Below, one piece after another: positions 31,501 through 40,624 of a DNA stretch of 64,000 nucleotides. The DNA comes from Agaricus subrufescens. Lineage: Eukaryota > Basidiomycota > Agaricomycetes > Agaricales > Agaricaceae. Position numbers and translations under genes: made by a program. The DNA lies in assembly GCA_029945375.1 (NCBI GenBank), contig CM057062.1, positions 868,001-932,000 of the forward strand, in the 5' to 3' direction. The first letter of the stretch is position 1. The number at the start of each line of letters is the position of its first letter. Under the pieces are notes generated by a model, which was not told the DNA's origin, ran no database searches, and was given only the letters and a program-made list of their open reading frames with translations.

Positions 31501-33017
31501 TTAGCCATGTCCCCCTCAAAATTTACGCTCAAGCCTTTACTGACCAGCTTCGATACGGATACTAAATTGGAACGGAGATGAGGTGTGTGAAGAGCATCGG
31601 TCATCAAGATCTTCGAGGGTATTCCATCAACCAATGTTGAAAATGCGGCAGTCCCAGACCCCTCTATGGAGAACGTCGAATCCTTTCCTGCCGAGTTTCC
31701 GATGCGAGGTGGAGAGATCGCGTTGTATTCAGAGAAGCTCTCCCTCGCAATGAAACAATGGTCACTGGCACCCGAATCAAGTAACGTAGACGCCGTGTTG
31801 TCATCAGTATCGACATTGAAACAATGAGGTATAGACGGGGTAAGATGTTTAGGAATGTCCTCCAATACGTCGCCCATATTCACAGTCCCAAATACCAGGT
31901 CGGGTTTAGACGGCCTGGCGACGCATAGGGCAGAATTAGATTGTGGCAACGTGTGGAGGATTGAAGGTACCTCAGTGATGTCGGTGTTTGTCGAAACTTC
32001 TGTGAGTAGGGCAAAAACTTGTTCAGTGTTTTCGCTGACGGCGTTAGCGGATGTCTGTTGAGCATTGGTATTCGTGTTGCTCTGGTTGTTATTTTGGGAT
32101 CTCCTGTTGGCGTTCCGCCTCCCAAATCCAGGAGGGAACTGCCCGGCCTTTCCCCCTCCAGGCCAGTAACAATTCTCAATGGTGTGTCCGCGCCTATTAC
32201 AATTGGGATTGCTGCACACGCGAGTTTGATTGCTGTTCCCAGTATTATGGTTGCTCTCGACCCGAAGTGCCGCCGTTGCAGTTTGCGGATTGACGACACG
32301 ATCTCGGCTGACTCTGGCCCAGTGGGTCATCAGCTGATTTATGGCATCACGAGACGTGCGGGTAGTGTACAAGGTGGCGACAATGGAATCCCATGAGCGG
32401 GGAAGAGAGTTGATGATGATCATGCGGAATGAGGAATCGTCTATTTTGGCCCCAAGAGCGGTAGCATTCGACCACTTGGTCCTAAGTTTGGATATAAATT
32501 CAACGAAGTCTTGTCCGTCTAAGTAAGTCATGTTCCGAAGGTCCTGTTCTGCGTTGGCTAAAGCGACTTCTGACGCGATTTGGTATCCATCCATGTAGGA
32601 CTTCCAAGCGTCGGCTGCAGTACCTAGGATGTTGATACCGAGACCAAGGGGGTCGCTGGTGTTATAAATCAACAATCCCATCGCCCAAGCGTTACGAACT
32701 TTCCATTCGGCCGGAGTAGGTGATACAGACTCCCAAGGCGTCTCAGGGGTCTGAGTGGTAATTGTAGTTGTGGTCGCCGGGGCAGTGGGGGCCGCGGGGG
32801 CAGTAGGGGCCGCGGGGATAGGGGCGACAGGGGCAGTAGCGGCGACAGGGGTAGTCTGTTGTGGAGAAGGGTTGGGTATAGAGCCATCCAAGTATCCCGA
32901 TACGCCTCGAAGGTCGGCCGCTATTTGGATCAGGCCTCTCCAAGTAACCCAGTTCATCCCGTTGAACTTGGCGCTGTCGGCGAAAATCGGGGGGGCGCTT
33001 CCACCAGTGTTAGACAT
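28569..33017 (-). CDS. Copia gag-pol polyprotein
   Basis: This is a single open frame of 1482 codons. In order: gag (1-330) with a CX4CX4HX4C knuckle at residues 268-283; aspartic protease DSGASDH (414-420); integrase with HRRLGH (553-558) and CEDC (588-591), then the catalytic core with D618 (YIDIWGP), D683 (RLDMGKEW) and E719 (QQNGKAER); reverse transcriptase (about 970-1240) with QVDFVSAFLN; RNase H (about 1330-1470) with YVDADYAGD and STVEAEYMA. The order integrase before reverse transcriptase defines Ty1/Copia. The RT active-site box reads TWTDDILG rather than YVDD. The two aspartates are kept. No frameshift separates gag from pol, so a separate mechanism would be needed to raise the gag ratio. 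No stops are seen. Confidence 0.95.
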   Translation of the reverse strand: MSNTGGSAPPIFADSAKFNGMNWVTWRGLIQIAADLRGVSGYLDGSIPNPSPQQTTPVAATAPVAPIPAAPTAPAAPTAPATTTTITTQTPETPWESVSPTPAEWKVRNAWAMGLLIYNTSDPLGLGINILGTAADAWKSYMDGYQIASEVALANAEQDLRNMTYLDGQDFVEFISKLRTKWSNATALGAKIDDSSFRMIIINSLPRSWDSIVATLYTTRTSRDAINQLMTHWARVSRDRVVNPQTATAALRVESNHNTGNSNQTRVCSNPNCNRRGHTIENCYWPGGGKAGQFPPGFGRRNANRRSQNNNQSNTNTNAQQTSANAVSENTEQVFALLTEVSTNTDITEVPSILHTLPQSNSALCVARPSKPDLVFGTVNMGDVLEDIPKHLTPSIPHCFNVDTDDNTASTLLDSGASDHCFIARESFSEYNAISPPRIGNSAGKDSTFSIEGSGTAAFSTLVDGIPSKILMTDALHTPHLRSNLVSVSKLVSKGLSVNFEGDMAKVKQSSGVTVLTAVKRNGLYVVPKSLHGRTEVNTFQSKRKAVAFDVWHRRLGHTGVEALKGMIKGGLVDGLDVSGPMDMRALCEDCIYGTHTSHPYSDSTAGEAEVLERVYIDIWGPASTQSAGGAKYFMLIVDGATSYRAVYFLSSKSADATIKVFMDFHSLAERQTGKRLKRVRLDMGKEWLNSAWDEYVKCHGIVLDFTTPYAHQQNGKAERSMRTLLDSARTMLADSGLPQKFWADAVQTAVYTRNFIPNSRKPTIVPAEAWFRHRQDVSHLRPFGSTAYAHIPHEVSPSKLAPRSSKLTLIGYYDRSGYKLLDRSNGSVFKSRDVIFEESLPHFTTDPIVRFQSDDLTPRPNAIAPRPKPIAQLHPPATNSPLTPPTPDATSSATNPLDAASSGPAPPPPDSEDEVSNAIIPGGDEPIALRKPKRDTRLSARMRESLEYLNRPTASMASIAEADDFSIPTTFKQAMRHPDLWMQPMLKELGVMKEKNVFRLVQRPLGKNVVKSKWVYANKYDDAGNIVDRKARLVAKGFTQILGEDYDETYASVARLESVRMVCAIAATRGLRLWQVDFVSAFLNSENEFEIYMEQPPGFEEGGDDQVWLLLKTLYGTMQGAHDWAITLERAYNKHGYYTSKADSQVRSKLVGNEFTLTSTWTDDILGASTTEGGEVKAKEELKSCYEIKDLGTARYILGMKIERKDDGSVKLSQRAYSERILDRFGMGEAKPRSTPLPAGITLSSKDSPQSDEEIQEMKGVPYREALGSLMWLQVATRPDLSYSVNLLSRFAHNPGRAHWEALKHTLAYIKGTLDYGITYYHQSNLRPFGYVDADYAGDIDGRRSTEGHIFFMSGGPVSWASKRQETVALSTVEAEYMAFTRATQQAIWLNKFLDEVGLPQETSVNIFGDNMGAISNTQNDKHHRRTKHIDIKHHFIKEKAKLGLVTFIYVPSSENLADILTKPLAREAVLRCCEGIGIKG

Positions 33018-33090
33018 AATGCAGTGGTGTTAAAGTAAGTGATAGTGATCTGTGCTGGTTCAATTTCTTCGTTAATTTAGATTCACAGAC

Positions 33091-33104
33091 CGGGGCCCAT
33101 AACC
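33091..33104 (-). other. Primer-binding site matching the initiator tRNA-Met anticodon arm
   Basis: The minus strand reads GGTTATGGGCCCCG immediately after the 5' LTR. It is complementary to the GGGCCCAUAACC anticodon arm of eukaryotic initiator tRNA-Met, as in Drosophila copia and yeast Ty5, rather than to a tRNA 3' end. Confidence 0.75.
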
Positions 33105-33461
33105 TAAAGAAGAACAGTAAACTCAGTGTCAACGAAGTGAAGGTTGACCACTATATATATTCACCTAAAGAAGAACAGTAAACTAGTTACAGGTCAGGAC
33201 AAGTTAAGATATCGTAAAGAAGTTAGAGCTCACCTCAGTGTCAACGAAGTGAAGGTTGACCACTGAGGTGCAAAAATCCGGTGGCTGGAAATATAAGTAC
33301 TCGGCAGAGCACGGCATATAGAAACTGTACAGAAGTGAAGGTAGAACTGTATAGTAGCGTTAGGAGTAAAATTGAGAGACACGAATGAAGAAACGAAATT
33401 CGGACGAAAATAGGATAAGAATTAAAAATAGAATAAAAGTGCAGCGAAGCACCTTTCAATA
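33105..33461 (-). repeat. 5' LTR of the Copia element
   Basis: This LTR has the same length (357) as the other, and by eye the same sequence. It should contain the element's promoter and the R/U5 region. On this strand it is followed by the primer-binding site. Confidence 0.92.
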
Positions 33462-33894
33462 AGATGGAGGGTATTTGTAGATAGCCAGGCAACCAAACCT
33501 TGGGCGCTAGGTTGAGGTATCGTGTTCAAATTGACAGCATTTGTTGGCGTGACTGGCCGCAGGATCTGGGATGATTGACCGCTGCAGTCATTAACATCGA
33601 GGCTGCTAGTAGGGAGTAAAGAGGAAGTAGCAGATGGAATATCCACTGCCTGCTGCGGGGTACCGTATGTGGATGGAGGGCGAGAAGGTAAAGCCGCAGT
33701 CGTGCTAGGACTTGGGGAATTGGAGGTGGCCACGTCATTGTAATGCTTTGCTGGGGATGAATGCAAGTGCGATGAGCGGGGCGAGCGCAGGAAGCGAGGA
33801 AGGTGGAAGCGGAAGTCAGGCATCGGGCAGGTTGAGGGCGGAGGCAAAGCGCGCTCGGGCTGTCCATCATCGCATTACAACATGCAGATCCAAG

Positions 33895-33938
33895 CTATTT
33901 ATAGGACTCCCACTAGTGTCTCGACTTTGCCCACGCTC
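33895..33938 (-). promoter_or_regulatory. Conserved core promoter of N6
   Basis: On the minus strand GCGTGGGCAAAGTCGAGACACTAGT (33938 leftwards) precedes CTATAAATAG (33904-33895). GCTTGGATCTGCA and the start codon follow 72 bases on. Confidence 0.7.
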
Positions 33939-34048
33939 TGCCGAAATCCCAATATCTCACTCGTTTAATGGAGTGGTGCAGGCAACGGCAGGGAAATGTT
34001 GTGACAGAAGGATGGTTATGCTAGCTACGTTATACAGCAGTATGCACA

Positions 34049-34236
34049 CTACGACACGCCTTGTTGCGAGTCAACAACAAAAACGGAGCCATCAGTATTG
34101 TTGAATCGCCGAATCCTGACTATGGCCTGTCGATATTCGGCCGGGATGGATGATCCGGCAAATCTCTTAAATTGTACTGCTGCTTGATTGAAACAAGGAT
34201 GAGTGTACGAAATCCCACCCGCTCGACTACCAGACA
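34049..34236 (-). pseudogene. NACHT-exon relic, left half of the KDZ target
   Basis: Bases 34165-34225 align with the stretch coding QFEKFI...SLLQSS...VIE of N8 (48945-49020), with many changes. The matching right half resumes at 46624 after the transposon. The final CCAGACA (34230-34236) is the target duplication. Confidence 0.55.
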
Positions 34237-34293
34237 CAGGGATGGCATTAACGGCGATAATCGCCGATGGAAGTTGTCATGAATCACGATAAA
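34237..34293 (+). repeat. Left terminal inverted repeat of the KDZ element
   Basis: About 46 of 58 aligned positions agree with the reverse complement of 46560-46616. The core GGCATTAACGGCGA is identical. Confidence 0.8.
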
Positions 34294-34450
34294 CCCTGAA
34301 TTAGCACGATTACGCCGATTACAAGACGAAAATCGCGATTATTCGAAAGTCTCTTTGATATCAATATTCGGTGTGCAAGAATAATCACGATTAAAATGTG
34401 ATAGATGGAGATGATATCGTGATTATATTTAGCAGTGGTGACGTAGACAA
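34282..34450. repeat. Left subterminal AATCACGATTA palindromes
   Basis: Five to six copies or half-copies are present: AATCACGATAA, GCACGATTA, AATCGCGATTATT, AATAATCACGATTA and ATATCGTGATTATA. They are spaced 20-60 bases apart. Confidence 0.75.
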
Positions 34451-34584
34451 AGAGTAGTCGTGTTTCGAGATCGCGATGCCGCCAAAAAAAGTTGTATGCT
34501 AAATTTGCGCCGTAGACTATTGGTGCTCTATGTACATTGCAAAGGAGTTCAATTAGATTGATATAATATAAGAAGAATAAAGGT

Positions 34585-35043
34585 TTACGCACCGAGGTTG
34601 ACCCAGAAACCAATTTTCAACCCAGCAAGAACGCCATGCGTCCACGAAACTCTATCGAAAAACTTGACTTCGCACTCGTCGACCTCCGTATAGACGCTGA
34701 GGACGCCGAATTTGCCGTCAGCACCATCGAATATCGCGATTTTGACCTGCGGAGCGACTATCCTCATCTGTTGACTGCCAGAGTTGACAGCGGCGTCATG
34801 GATGCTGGTTCTACGAAAAATAAATACGAAACGTTGTATTGTAGACGAAAAACAAAAGACTTACCCTATCAGACCTCGTAAAGGACCCTGCATACCGTTC
34901 GCGATGGCGTGACCTACAATGCCCGTCCATGCCAATCGAAGCGCGCGGCTGATAATCGCCGGGATCGCGTCTTTTTTGAGGTTCCTTTTCTTCAGTGTGT
35001 CGTCATACATGTGGACCGGGAAGAGAGTTTGATTGAGAGACAT
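34585..35043 (-). CDS. Small unrecognised protein, two exons, inside the KDZ element
   Basis: Exon 1 (35043 to about 34866) and exon 2 (about 34812-34585) join across a GTAAGT...GTAG intron into an uninterrupted frame of about 137 codons. The protein starts MSLNQTLFPVHMYDD, has a basic stretch KKRNLKKD, then a small hydrophobic segment (LRLAWTGIVGHAIANG). Exon 2 looks like a compact beta-rich domain (KIAIFDGADGKFGVLSVYTE; VLAGLKIGFWVNLGA at the C-terminus). There is no signal peptide. I do not recognise the family. Its location between the left terminus and the transposase, on the same strand as the transposase, makes it element cargo. A tandem repeat lies about 90 bases upstream of the start. 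Confidence 0.6.
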
Positions 35044-35132
35044 GATGGGGTAGTATGGTGATGGTATGGTTGTAAGAGTGATGAATGAGGATGACTCTGA
35101 TATTACTCACACCTTTCTCGTGCAGCACTTTA

Positions 35133-35180
35133 TTCTCGCGCGGTCTTTTATCTCGCACGGTCTTTTATCTCGCGCGGGAC
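35133..35180. repeat. Three tandem copies of a 17-base unit
   Basis: The unit TCTCGCGCGGTCTTTTA is repeated almost exactly three times (the middle copy has CGCACGG). It lies between the small cargo gene and the transposase. Confidence 0.75.
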
Positions 35181-35516
35181 TCTACACGTCTGAAATCAAT
35201 CTAATAGATTAATCTGCGGCTCAAACTCGGAGTGTAAGTTCTTAACATTCTGAGGTCTTCTGATATTGTTCTCACCTTTGACCGTGACTGCTCCACTAAG
35301 CTCGCTACCAATTTATTTGAAACGCTTACGATGGGTAACGATAGACCTTTTCCTGCCTACTCAACCGCTGAAAAAATGTCAGTCTTGTGCATTCGAGTCC
35401 GAGCTCAACTCAGTATTAGTTCAGTGAACAAAAAACTTATATTGATTAGGGAATGATAGCATAAACGTTCTCTTAATGACATGATCTAGATATGCAGTAA
35501 AGTTAGTTGATTCTTC

Positions 35517-38500
35517 TTACATATGTAGAGTAATGATCACGTACTGCTTCCATTGCGACAAACATTCGTCGGCATGTTTGGCGTACATGCTCACCTGACG
35601 CCAAGCGTAGGCAGAATAACCCTTGACGTTGCCATTGAGAGTGGCCAAATTTGTCCAAACCTCGTTCATTCGCGCAAACAACTTGTGAGTCCGGCGAAAT
35701 TCCTCTTCTAATATTTCGAGTTCTTCCTCAAGTCTCTCTACAGCCGCCTTTTCACGATACCACCACACACGCTCCACTAAAAAATTGTATCAATATTGGC
35801 ATGATCATGATAATAATAAAAAATACATTCTAGTGCCCACTCGTTGGAAGACACACAATTCGGCCGGTAAGTCGACCAAAACCAAGGGTTTTGTTTACTT
35901 GAATCGCCCGTAATGTGGGGAATGAAAATATTCTTCCCCCATAGTTGATCCAATTCTAGCTTTTGAAGTCCTTCAGTCGCATTAGGACCCAGGTGTTCCA
36001 GAACTTCGAAGTGACGGCAATATTCTTGCCTGAGGTCAAGCATCCGAGACCGAATTTCGGAGACAACATATTGCGAGCGTGTAGCGATACTCTGGCTGCT
36101 GGGATTTTTCCGTTTCTCTGACATTGTGTGATTCATTTCGTGAATCACGTCCCTCAGATTAGAGAGGATATCGAAGACATGGTCCCGTCGGATAGCAACC
36201 TCAATTTCACTTGCTTGCGTGAGGTTGTATACCTGGCGCTCGTCTGCAGTGAACAAAGACGGTAACCAAAGTTTTGCAGTTTGAAGTATATCATCACTAG
36301 CGGATAGAAGATGCTTGAGGATGGGGAAAAGGACGAGTTGGTTCGCTCTCCATGATTGGAGGTCTATCAATTGATCACATTCAAGGTCTTTGTTGGGGAC
36401 CTCTGCTTGACGATGAGCTACTCTGTGCGAATAGTAATTATATTTAGATTGCACATATTAATGGAATGACGTACAGCAAAGATTCTATTTCAATACCACG
36501 CCGAATAAAGTTGATTAACTTGGCAGACGTAGTTCCATTATCTTCTTTGGTTAATGCCGGATTTACTTGCCGTTTCAACGCTGTTAACACCGGCATGAAG
36601 ACGAAAAGATAAGGTAAGCTAAGAATTACTGACCTTTTCCTTGTACCTGATACAACTCAGATTTGGTGGCATTAGCTTCGACTGCTCGCCATGTATCAAT
36701 TAATTCTGTTGATATAGATGACGTCAGCCTATCAAAAGCGCTTTTTTTTTCCAAATAAGATTTCTGAGTGCGACTGCGGCGGAGCGACAAATCAGAAGCT
36801 ACAAGCCATTTCATCAACAAAAAGTAAAACAGGTGCAAAAAATCTCACATAATTGGCGTAATTTAGTAAAATTATAGTGACCGTTAAAGCTGTCCAAGGT
36901 CTCCTGGCGGTGACCGGGATTTTGTTCCTTTGTGGATGCTGCGGCGTGATTCTGCTCGGACCAGGCACTTTCTATTGCCTCCCCATGCGTCATACCGGAG
37001 TGTGGTTCATAGACAAAGGAGTGGTTCACCTGACAGTGAGCGTTATGCCCATTGATATGCATCTTAGGTACGGAACCACGGATGCGATTAAGTAAGGGAA
37101 CGAAACCAGATAAGTTAGTAGTAATGCGCTTAGGAAGGTTTATGCGATACTGGCACCATATGTCGTAACTGAGTGATATCCACCGTTGACTGAATCCTTC
37201 TGGACCCAGGGCATGCATTAGAACGTAGTCGGTCTTGATATAACTTTGACTGGTAAGAAGAAAAAGACAGACAGTACAGATAAAAGACTCACGCTTCTCC
37301 TTTATCAAGGTCAGCCATACCTTGTGGTAGGTAAAATCCGTGGCGGGCGCATTGTATCGCGATGACACCTGATACCTCGGCGTCTTTGAACTTTGCCCGA
37401 TCTTGATGCCTAACGGCCTTCAGCTTGGCACAAAGAGATGTCTTGTGGTGGTGAGAGTTTGTCAGTGTTGAATAACTATGTAGAATACTCACGTCGATAT
37501 CGTTCTTCAGAGACTTAGTATAGTGCTGGTATTTACTCTCTTCTACAAAATATCCGTTACCAGCATTGAGTGGCTTGTCTAAGCGATCGTAATTTTTCTT
37601 CTTCCTCTGAAGGCGGAAATTGCCATCGGCTGAGAGAAAGAGCGTGTATTTATGTCTGGCGGAGAGTTCATGTGCTTTAGTAGACATTGTGCAAGGTACA
37701 ACAGGGCTTACAAATCATCGTCTCGAGCTGTGTCAATTTCCCGCTTTTCGAGATTGAAACCAACTTCAGGACATGCGGGACACCTGAGGGCAAGGCTCCC
37801 CGCTCGTCTATGAGGTAGTATAGTGTCGATGTTGAAGTCTTGTCCTGAGCGGTGGCGGAGCATCAAGTAACGCCAAAGTCGCATTACAATCTTGAATTCT
37901 TTATACCGATACTACAGGTGGTCAATAATCGGCTACACATATGACTAAGAACTCACATGTGTTTCCTCGGGAAATGCTGCATTAGTAAAGTCTCGGAGAG
38001 TCTTACAATAATCATAGTTTGACGATTTCGTGTTGAGCGAATGCCGATCAAAATCATCAAGAACAGCAAAGGTGAATACAGTTTGCGGACGGTCAAGCGA
38101 CGGAGGAAAAAGTTGATGTCGGATCAGTTGTAGTGCTTTGTCCTGCCGACGATACAAAGGCTTGCAATAGCAGTACAATATCCTGCATTCGTGAGTCCCG
38201 TTCGTGTGTACCACAACAAAAGTTTTGGGATCGTCGGTGTTATTTGGACAACGCCCGCCTTGATGGCCAAGAAATAAGACATAATCTAGATCGTTTAAGG
38301 CGGCCTTCTCGAAGAAATGGCCGGTCCACCTTTGAATGCGATGAAAGGGGTGATCGTGGTGGCGTTCCACTATACATTGAGAACAAAGTGGCCTGTGAGT
38401 AAAACACTCGAGGCACCGGTAGATGGCCCTCCATTCCTCGTTGATTTCACCTGATGACGAGGCTATACATGACGGACACGGGTCGCCCACCGCTTCATCA

Positions 38501-38804
38501 GTCTCGAGAGCTAATATTTTGTTTTGAATTTCCTTTAGAATTTCAGATGAAAACGGTTCCAGTTTTGATGAGGCTCCCTGAAGTATGAATCAGCCTAGGA
38601 TGAAACATACTGAAAGGAACTCGCCTGTGTTTTTGTGCGTTCTGACGCTTGAATACTAGGAGCCTCAATCACGGGTATAAAACTAGCACTTTCTGTCGTA
38701 GGCCTGTATTCTTCATGCAAAATATTTATCGGCAAAGGCTTCGCAACCTTGAGAGGAACGATGCCAGGTATTGGGTTTCCCCGCTTGCGCTTGTGACCTG
38801 GCAT
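35517..38804 (-). CDS. KDZ transposase with CxC2 cysteine cluster
   Basis: Nine or so exons join into an intact protein of about 1050 residues. Exon 1 (38804-38640) has a basic N-terminus (MPGHKRKRGNP) and leaves through a GC donor. Exon 2 (to 37958) holds the CxC2 cluster: CPSC, CLEC, LCSQC, then GHQGGRCP and CRILYCYC. Exon 3 carries RLWRYLMLRHRSG and LALRCPACPEVG. Exons 4-6 carry YTLFLSADGNFRLQRK, ARHGFYLPQGMADLDKGE, the SYDIWCQY block (about 37170-37147), and VPKMHINGH...GMTHGEAIESAWSEQN with ETLDSFNGHYNFTKL. Later exons are helical and include coiled coil ERLEEELEILEEEFRR. These are the signature blocks of the KDZ superfamily. The enzyme should cut and rejoin the element at its inverted ends. 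All introns but one are GT-AG, and no stop or frameshift was found. Confidence 0.9.
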
Positions 38805-38949
38805 TGAGTTAGAGAGAAATCAGAAGTGTCGCACCGCCATCACTCAAATTGGGAATAACATCATAGAAAAAAATTTTGATAGAGTTGTACACTCCTACAT
38901 AACTTAGTTAACATGCTAGAGCTATGAAAATCTCACTTGCCATCATCAA

Positions 38950-39290
38950 ATTTCATATCAAAGGTGTCCCTGTGCTGTAGTCTTATGAACCAAAAGTTGG
39001 GTGCTACACGAAACGTGAATCGTTGATAGAATGCACTAAAATGCGCCACTTACGAATGACAAGTGGAGCAACCTCCGGGCCGTCTTGAGAGGTTGACCAA
39101 ACATCGAAGGGATCAGGTTCTCCGACTTGATTGTCAGGGGGGCGGGGGGAGTTGACGATCTCTGACCAATACAAACCTCTCGGAGTATCGAGCAATCATC
39201 CGCAATACCGTCAACTACATGCAGGGACGTATCATTTTTGTCTTTCAATTCATACCACTTACGGACTTCCCTGAAGACAGATGTCAAAAA
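38950..39290 (-). CDS. Possible small gene or exon pair, unrecognised
   Basis: A minus-strand frame opens after a T-rich acceptor near 39268 with EVRKWYELKDKNDTSLHVVDG. A short intron (GTTTGT...AAG) could connect it to GEPDPFDVWSTSQDGPEVAPL, which stops at a GTAAGT donor. No start codon or further exons can be fixed. It may be an upstream exon set of the transposase transcription unit or a decayed cargo gene. Confidence 0.3.
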
Positions 39291-39299
39291 AAAAGTGTT

Positions 39300-40624
39300 G
39301 ATCGGAAGTAGACTTTACACCCCAGATGCCAAAGCATGAAGATTAAGTTGCTAGCGACGATAGCTATAACAGTGTGAGCCCCGAAGCTCAACCTAGACCT
39401 CGCCGCGGCTGTTCACTGTTTTGATGATGCTGGACGTAGGTGAGGAAGACGCAAGGTCCTTTGATGGCATCTTCTTCGCCCTCCACTGCAGGTGAGGTCA
39501 GATTCTATCACGTGCAATTTCCTCTTCAGTGCCCGCCATCATCAGTGATAATCACCGGACTTCGAATTCTGGATCTTGCCATCACGGCACCACTTAATGC
39601 CGGTAGTTTTGTCAATATTTGGTCGGCTCATGTGAAGCATTGTAACCGGCCGTGAAGCGGCGAGACTATTCATTCAGTCTTGTAAAAATTTCACTTTCTC
39701 CTTTACACCTTAGCGCACCGGCCTCTACCGCACCGCGTAGGGTCTAAAATGTAGACAAACACCTTCATTTAATATACAAAATCTTAATCCATATGTGCTC
39801 TATCCACATGGACTTCGGCGGGTTGAATATGGAAGCCCGAACGTTGATACACCCGCCCTGATGCTAGCCAGATACCAGAACATGCCAATGCAAATAGAAA
39901 GTAGTAGTCCATCAGTTCGTAACAGAAATGAGGCCCTGAAAGACAGTCAATAATGAACTGTCACCGAGGACAATGTCATTGACAGTTTTCTATTGATTAG
40001 AATTGATGATTCAATAAGTCTACTTGTTCGGTAAGTTTTCCCTGCTGATTATAATCAAAAGGGCCCACCCAACTCAGCTCGAGAGGTCTAGTAATTTGAT
40101 TTTGTGGCATGTGGTATAAGGTTCGCTACCATGTCATTGCGTAAACTGACGAAAAATTTTCTTGATAGCAATTGAGGCGTCATTGCCCTAAGTTGTTTTG
40201 GTAAAAAAGTATCTCAAGCCGATTGGAGCTCGCAAGGTATTGAATTGTTTTCGATATGTCGATGGTTTGACTTGGTTAATACCATTCAAGAATAAGTATG
40301 TTCATTTTTTTTTGGCTCCAACTTATTTTGACAGATTCTATTCCCTGTACACATCATAATGACAAGCAACTGATCTGAGCCAACATCTTCACTTTACAAA
40401 ACCAAAAAAGTTCCGAATATCTGTATCAATTCCCATTTGTATCTTAGGATAACCAGTATTCAATTGTGACACTCTTCAAATGGGAAAGCTAAATAACTAC
40501 TTCCAAAAGTACGGAACAGAGAGCTGAGCAAGTAGCTATAGGTAGATAAAAACATAGACTATGTAGCGTAAAATGGAGACAATTCAAAACCGTATAGTAA
40601 AAAGAGATATTCATATCGTCACTA
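39300..40624. other. AT-rich stretch without a recognised gene
   Basis: Frames are short on both strands. This is the middle of the KDZ element, between the minus-strand transposase and a minus-strand cargo gene. I see no repeats or RNA genes here. Confidence 0.5.

Larger units (their letters stand above)
28194..33461 (-). mobile_element. Complete Ty1/Copia LTR retrotransposon
   Basis: The element is 5268 bases, inserted minus-strand in N6 exon 1, with AGATG duplicated at 28189-28193 and 33462-33466. Two 357-base LTRs flank one open gag-pol. A polypurine tract (minus strand GAAGCAGGGGGAG) abuts the 3' LTR. A primer site GGTTATGGGCCCCG abuts the 5' LTR. The LTRs look identical base for base, so insertion is recent and the element may still be mobile. 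Confidence 0.95.
25633..33823 (-). pseudogene. NACHT-domain STAND copy N6, first exon split by a Copia element
   Basis: The promoter and start lie right of the retrotransposon: the start at 33823 gives MPDFRFHLPRFLRSP and exon 1 runs to 33467. The same exon resumes at 28188 (LTNPSDSTRSQRLL, matching the sister sequence of N8) and ends near 28100. The NAHNF exon, Asn-rich mini-exon and large exon follow (about 27778-26190; Walker A GAAGVGKS, Walker B IIIDGLDEC, PFHKSFFDYI). Two tail exons end at 25633 (LGSTI). Apart from the 5268-base insertion and its AGATG target duplication I see no break, so N6 was intact until recently. Transcripts would terminate in, or have to splice around, the element. 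N8 is its closest relative. Confidence 0.85.
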
